Made by a program: the position numbers and the translations under genes
DNA from: Streptomyces spiramenti
GTDB taxonomy: Bacteria > Actinomycetota > Actinomycetes > Streptomycetales > Streptomycetaceae
NCBI RefSeq assembly: GCF_012034385.1
Contig: NZ_JAAVJB010000028.1
Location: 1 to 37,157, forward strand
Direction of reading: 5' to 3'
DNA: 37,157 bases
Notes under the pieces: model-generated
The model's input: only the letters and a program-made list of their open reading frames with translations
Told to the model about the DNA's origin: nothing
Database searches by the model: none
In this document: positions 36,026 through 37,157 of the stretch, piece by piece
How positions within the stretch are numbered: position 1 is the stretch's first letter
Layout of the letters: every line of letters begins with the position of its first letter

Positions 36026-37157
36026 TTGCTGGCTCCCTTCGTGCGACCCATCCCGTAAGAAATGTTGGCGTGGTGCCTGGCTGCGTCCTTGTATTGTTCT
36101 GCGTCAACGTGGTCGGGGAGTGGGTCTCCGTACTTGTTGTGCAGGGCGGCTTCGACGGCGGTGGCGGCTGCCTTCTCGTTCTGCACTTCTGAGTCGTAGC
36201 GCACTTCCGCTCTCTCGTTGGCGGCGTTCCGCGCCTTCTCTTCTTCCAGTCCCTTGTAGAGCTCGGCGTTGAACTCGTCGAAAATCTTGGCGGTTGCTGT
36301 GCCGGCGAAAGGGAGGTTCTTGGTGGCGGTGTCGGAGATGGTGTTGAGGAAGCGCTCGGACCATTTCTTCCGCGTGGAGAGGGAGCCCTCGTCCATGACC
36401 TCCTTGTGGGCCGACGCGGCCCGGGATTCCGCCATGATGCCCGCGGTGACCGACCCCGGGGTCACCGCCAGTTTGATGGGGTCGTCCGGGTCGTCGTTGT
36501 CCATAGCTTGTTCGACTGCGAGTCCGGTCTGGGCGCTGGAGGCGCCTTCGATGGCGGCGAAGGCTTCCTCGTCGAGCGCGAGTTGGTAGAGCAGTCGTTC
36601 GGTGTTGGGGAGGTCGGCGCGGGGCAGGTCCGGGCGGTTGGGGATGTCGCTGTAGTCGCCGAGGGTGGTGTGGACGACGGCGATGTGTTCGGCGGTGATC
36701 ATGCCGATGCGTGAGGTGCGGTAGGCGTGGTCGCCCTTGGGGGCGAGGAGGTGGGTGCGGTCCTCGTAGTAGCGGAAGACCTCGATGGCGAGGTCCTGCT
36801 GTTCCCGGGTGGGTGGGTCGTTGGCCAGGGAGTGGTCGGCGTCGGGGGTGCGGCCGGTGGTGGCGGCGACGAGGGCGTCGGTGAGGCCGTGGCGTTCGGG
36901 GTTGGAGGGGTTGAGGGGGTATTCGGGGCCGGGGCGTGCCGTGGCGTCGTCTTCGCCTTGGAGCATGAGGTAGTCGAAGTGGTCGGTCATGACCAGGGTG
37001 GCGGCGTGGGGGTTGTTGTGGGCGATCATGCCCAGCTGGCGGTCGAGGAGGTCGACGGAGAGGATCTCGCCGGGTTCGCCGTAGGCGGCATGGCGCCACT
37101 TCTGGGGGTCGGTGGCCTCGGCGGTGATCATGTCGTCGGTCAGCAGGTACAGGTACT
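36022..37157 (-). CDS. DUF6571-like protein, 3' part only
   Basis: The last roughly 378 residues of a large protein; the frame runs through the right edge of the window without a start (the ATG at 37131 is internal). It resembles the C-terminal half of Streptomyces DUF6571 proteins: LSVDLLDRQLGMIAHNNPHAAT, then DALVAATTGR, then a helical region ending in AGIMAESRAASAHKEVMD. The N-terminal halves of this family look like WXG100-type helical domains, which suggests a secretion or toxin-like role, but that part is not visible here. Its codon use is less extreme than in the left part of the window. Confidence 0.65.
   Translation of the reverse strand, partial: YLYLLTDDMITAEATDPQKWRHAAYGEPGEILSVDLLDRQLGMIAHNNPHAATLVMTDHFDYLMLQGEDDATARPGPEYPLNPSNPERHGLTDALVAATTGRTPDADHSLANDPPTREQQDLAIEVFRYYEDRTHLLAPKGDHAYRTSRIGMITAEHIAVVHTTLGDYSDIPNRPDLPRADLPNTERLLYQLALDEEAFAAIEGASSAQTGLAVEQAMDNDDPDDPIKLAVTPGSVTAGIMAESRAASAHKEVMDEGSLSTRKKWSERFLNTISDTATKNLPFAGTATAKIFDEFNAELYKGLEEEKARNAANERAEVRYDSEVQNEKAAATAVEAALHNKYGDPLPDHVDAEQYKDAARHHANISYGMGRTKGASN

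Overview
The window is GC-rich actinobacterial DNA, most likely from a Streptomyces or close relative. Three things point there. AcnA and the helix-turn-helix/MurA-like protein read like their Streptomyces counterparts. There is a DUF397/XRE-DUF5753 pair. The order ROK regulator - ngcEFG-like transporter - aconitase - MurA-like protein resembles, from memory, the S. coelicolor SCO5998-SCO6008 neighbourhood. No rRNA, tRNA, IS element or CRISPR array was found.

Left part (1-9.6 kb): a ROK-family sugar regulator, a small unknown gene, and an N-acetylglucosamine/diacetylchitobiose-type ABC importer (ngcE-F-G order, no ATPase gene). A strong hairpin lies just after ngcE. Next comes aconitase (acnA), with a terminator hairpin downstream and a perfect 8+2+8 palindrome in its promoter region that looks like a MarR/TamR-type operator.

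Lasso peptide cluster (9.6-16.1 kb), lying between acnA and the murA-like gene. It has a SARP-type activator, two paralogous precursors (A1, A2), an Asn-synthetase-like lasso cyclase (C), a PqqD-like recognition element (B1), a transglutaminase-like leader peptidase (B2), and an ABC exporter whose N-terminus is a MauE-like membrane domain with a C-x-C-F-G motif. Both predicted cores have an 8-residue Gly1-Asp8 ring and two tail cysteines (13 and 18). This is the plan of LP2006, the class IV lasso peptide. The MauE domain is an obvious candidate for making the tail disulfide. The later genes overlap or nearly touch, so they are probably translationally coupled.

Middle (16.1-20.8 kb): a YtrA-like GntR regulator overlapping a DUF1648-type membrane protein, the XRE/MurA-like fusion with a palindrome at its start, and a pentapeptide-repeat protein split by a single-base frameshift.

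CRISPR-Cas region (21.2-29.0 kb): a complete type I-E effector operon, cas3-cse1-cse2-cas7-cas5-cas6e, all on the minus strand. There is no cas1/cas2 and no repeat array in the window. Cas3 keeps a DEVH box and most HD residues, but its Walker A, motif III and motif VI are degenerate, so its helicase is probably inactive. Next to it (29.3-30.0 kb) are fragments of a Ser/Thr kinase and of a large helicase-like protein.

Right part (30.3-37.2 kb): a basic histone-H1-tail-like protein, a DUF397/XRE-DUF5753 pair, a tandemly duplicated secreted-protein locus (lipoprotein B - secreted protein - lipoprotein A - remnant of a second secreted-protein copy), another lipoprotein started by TTG, and the 3' part of a DUF6571-like gene running off the window.
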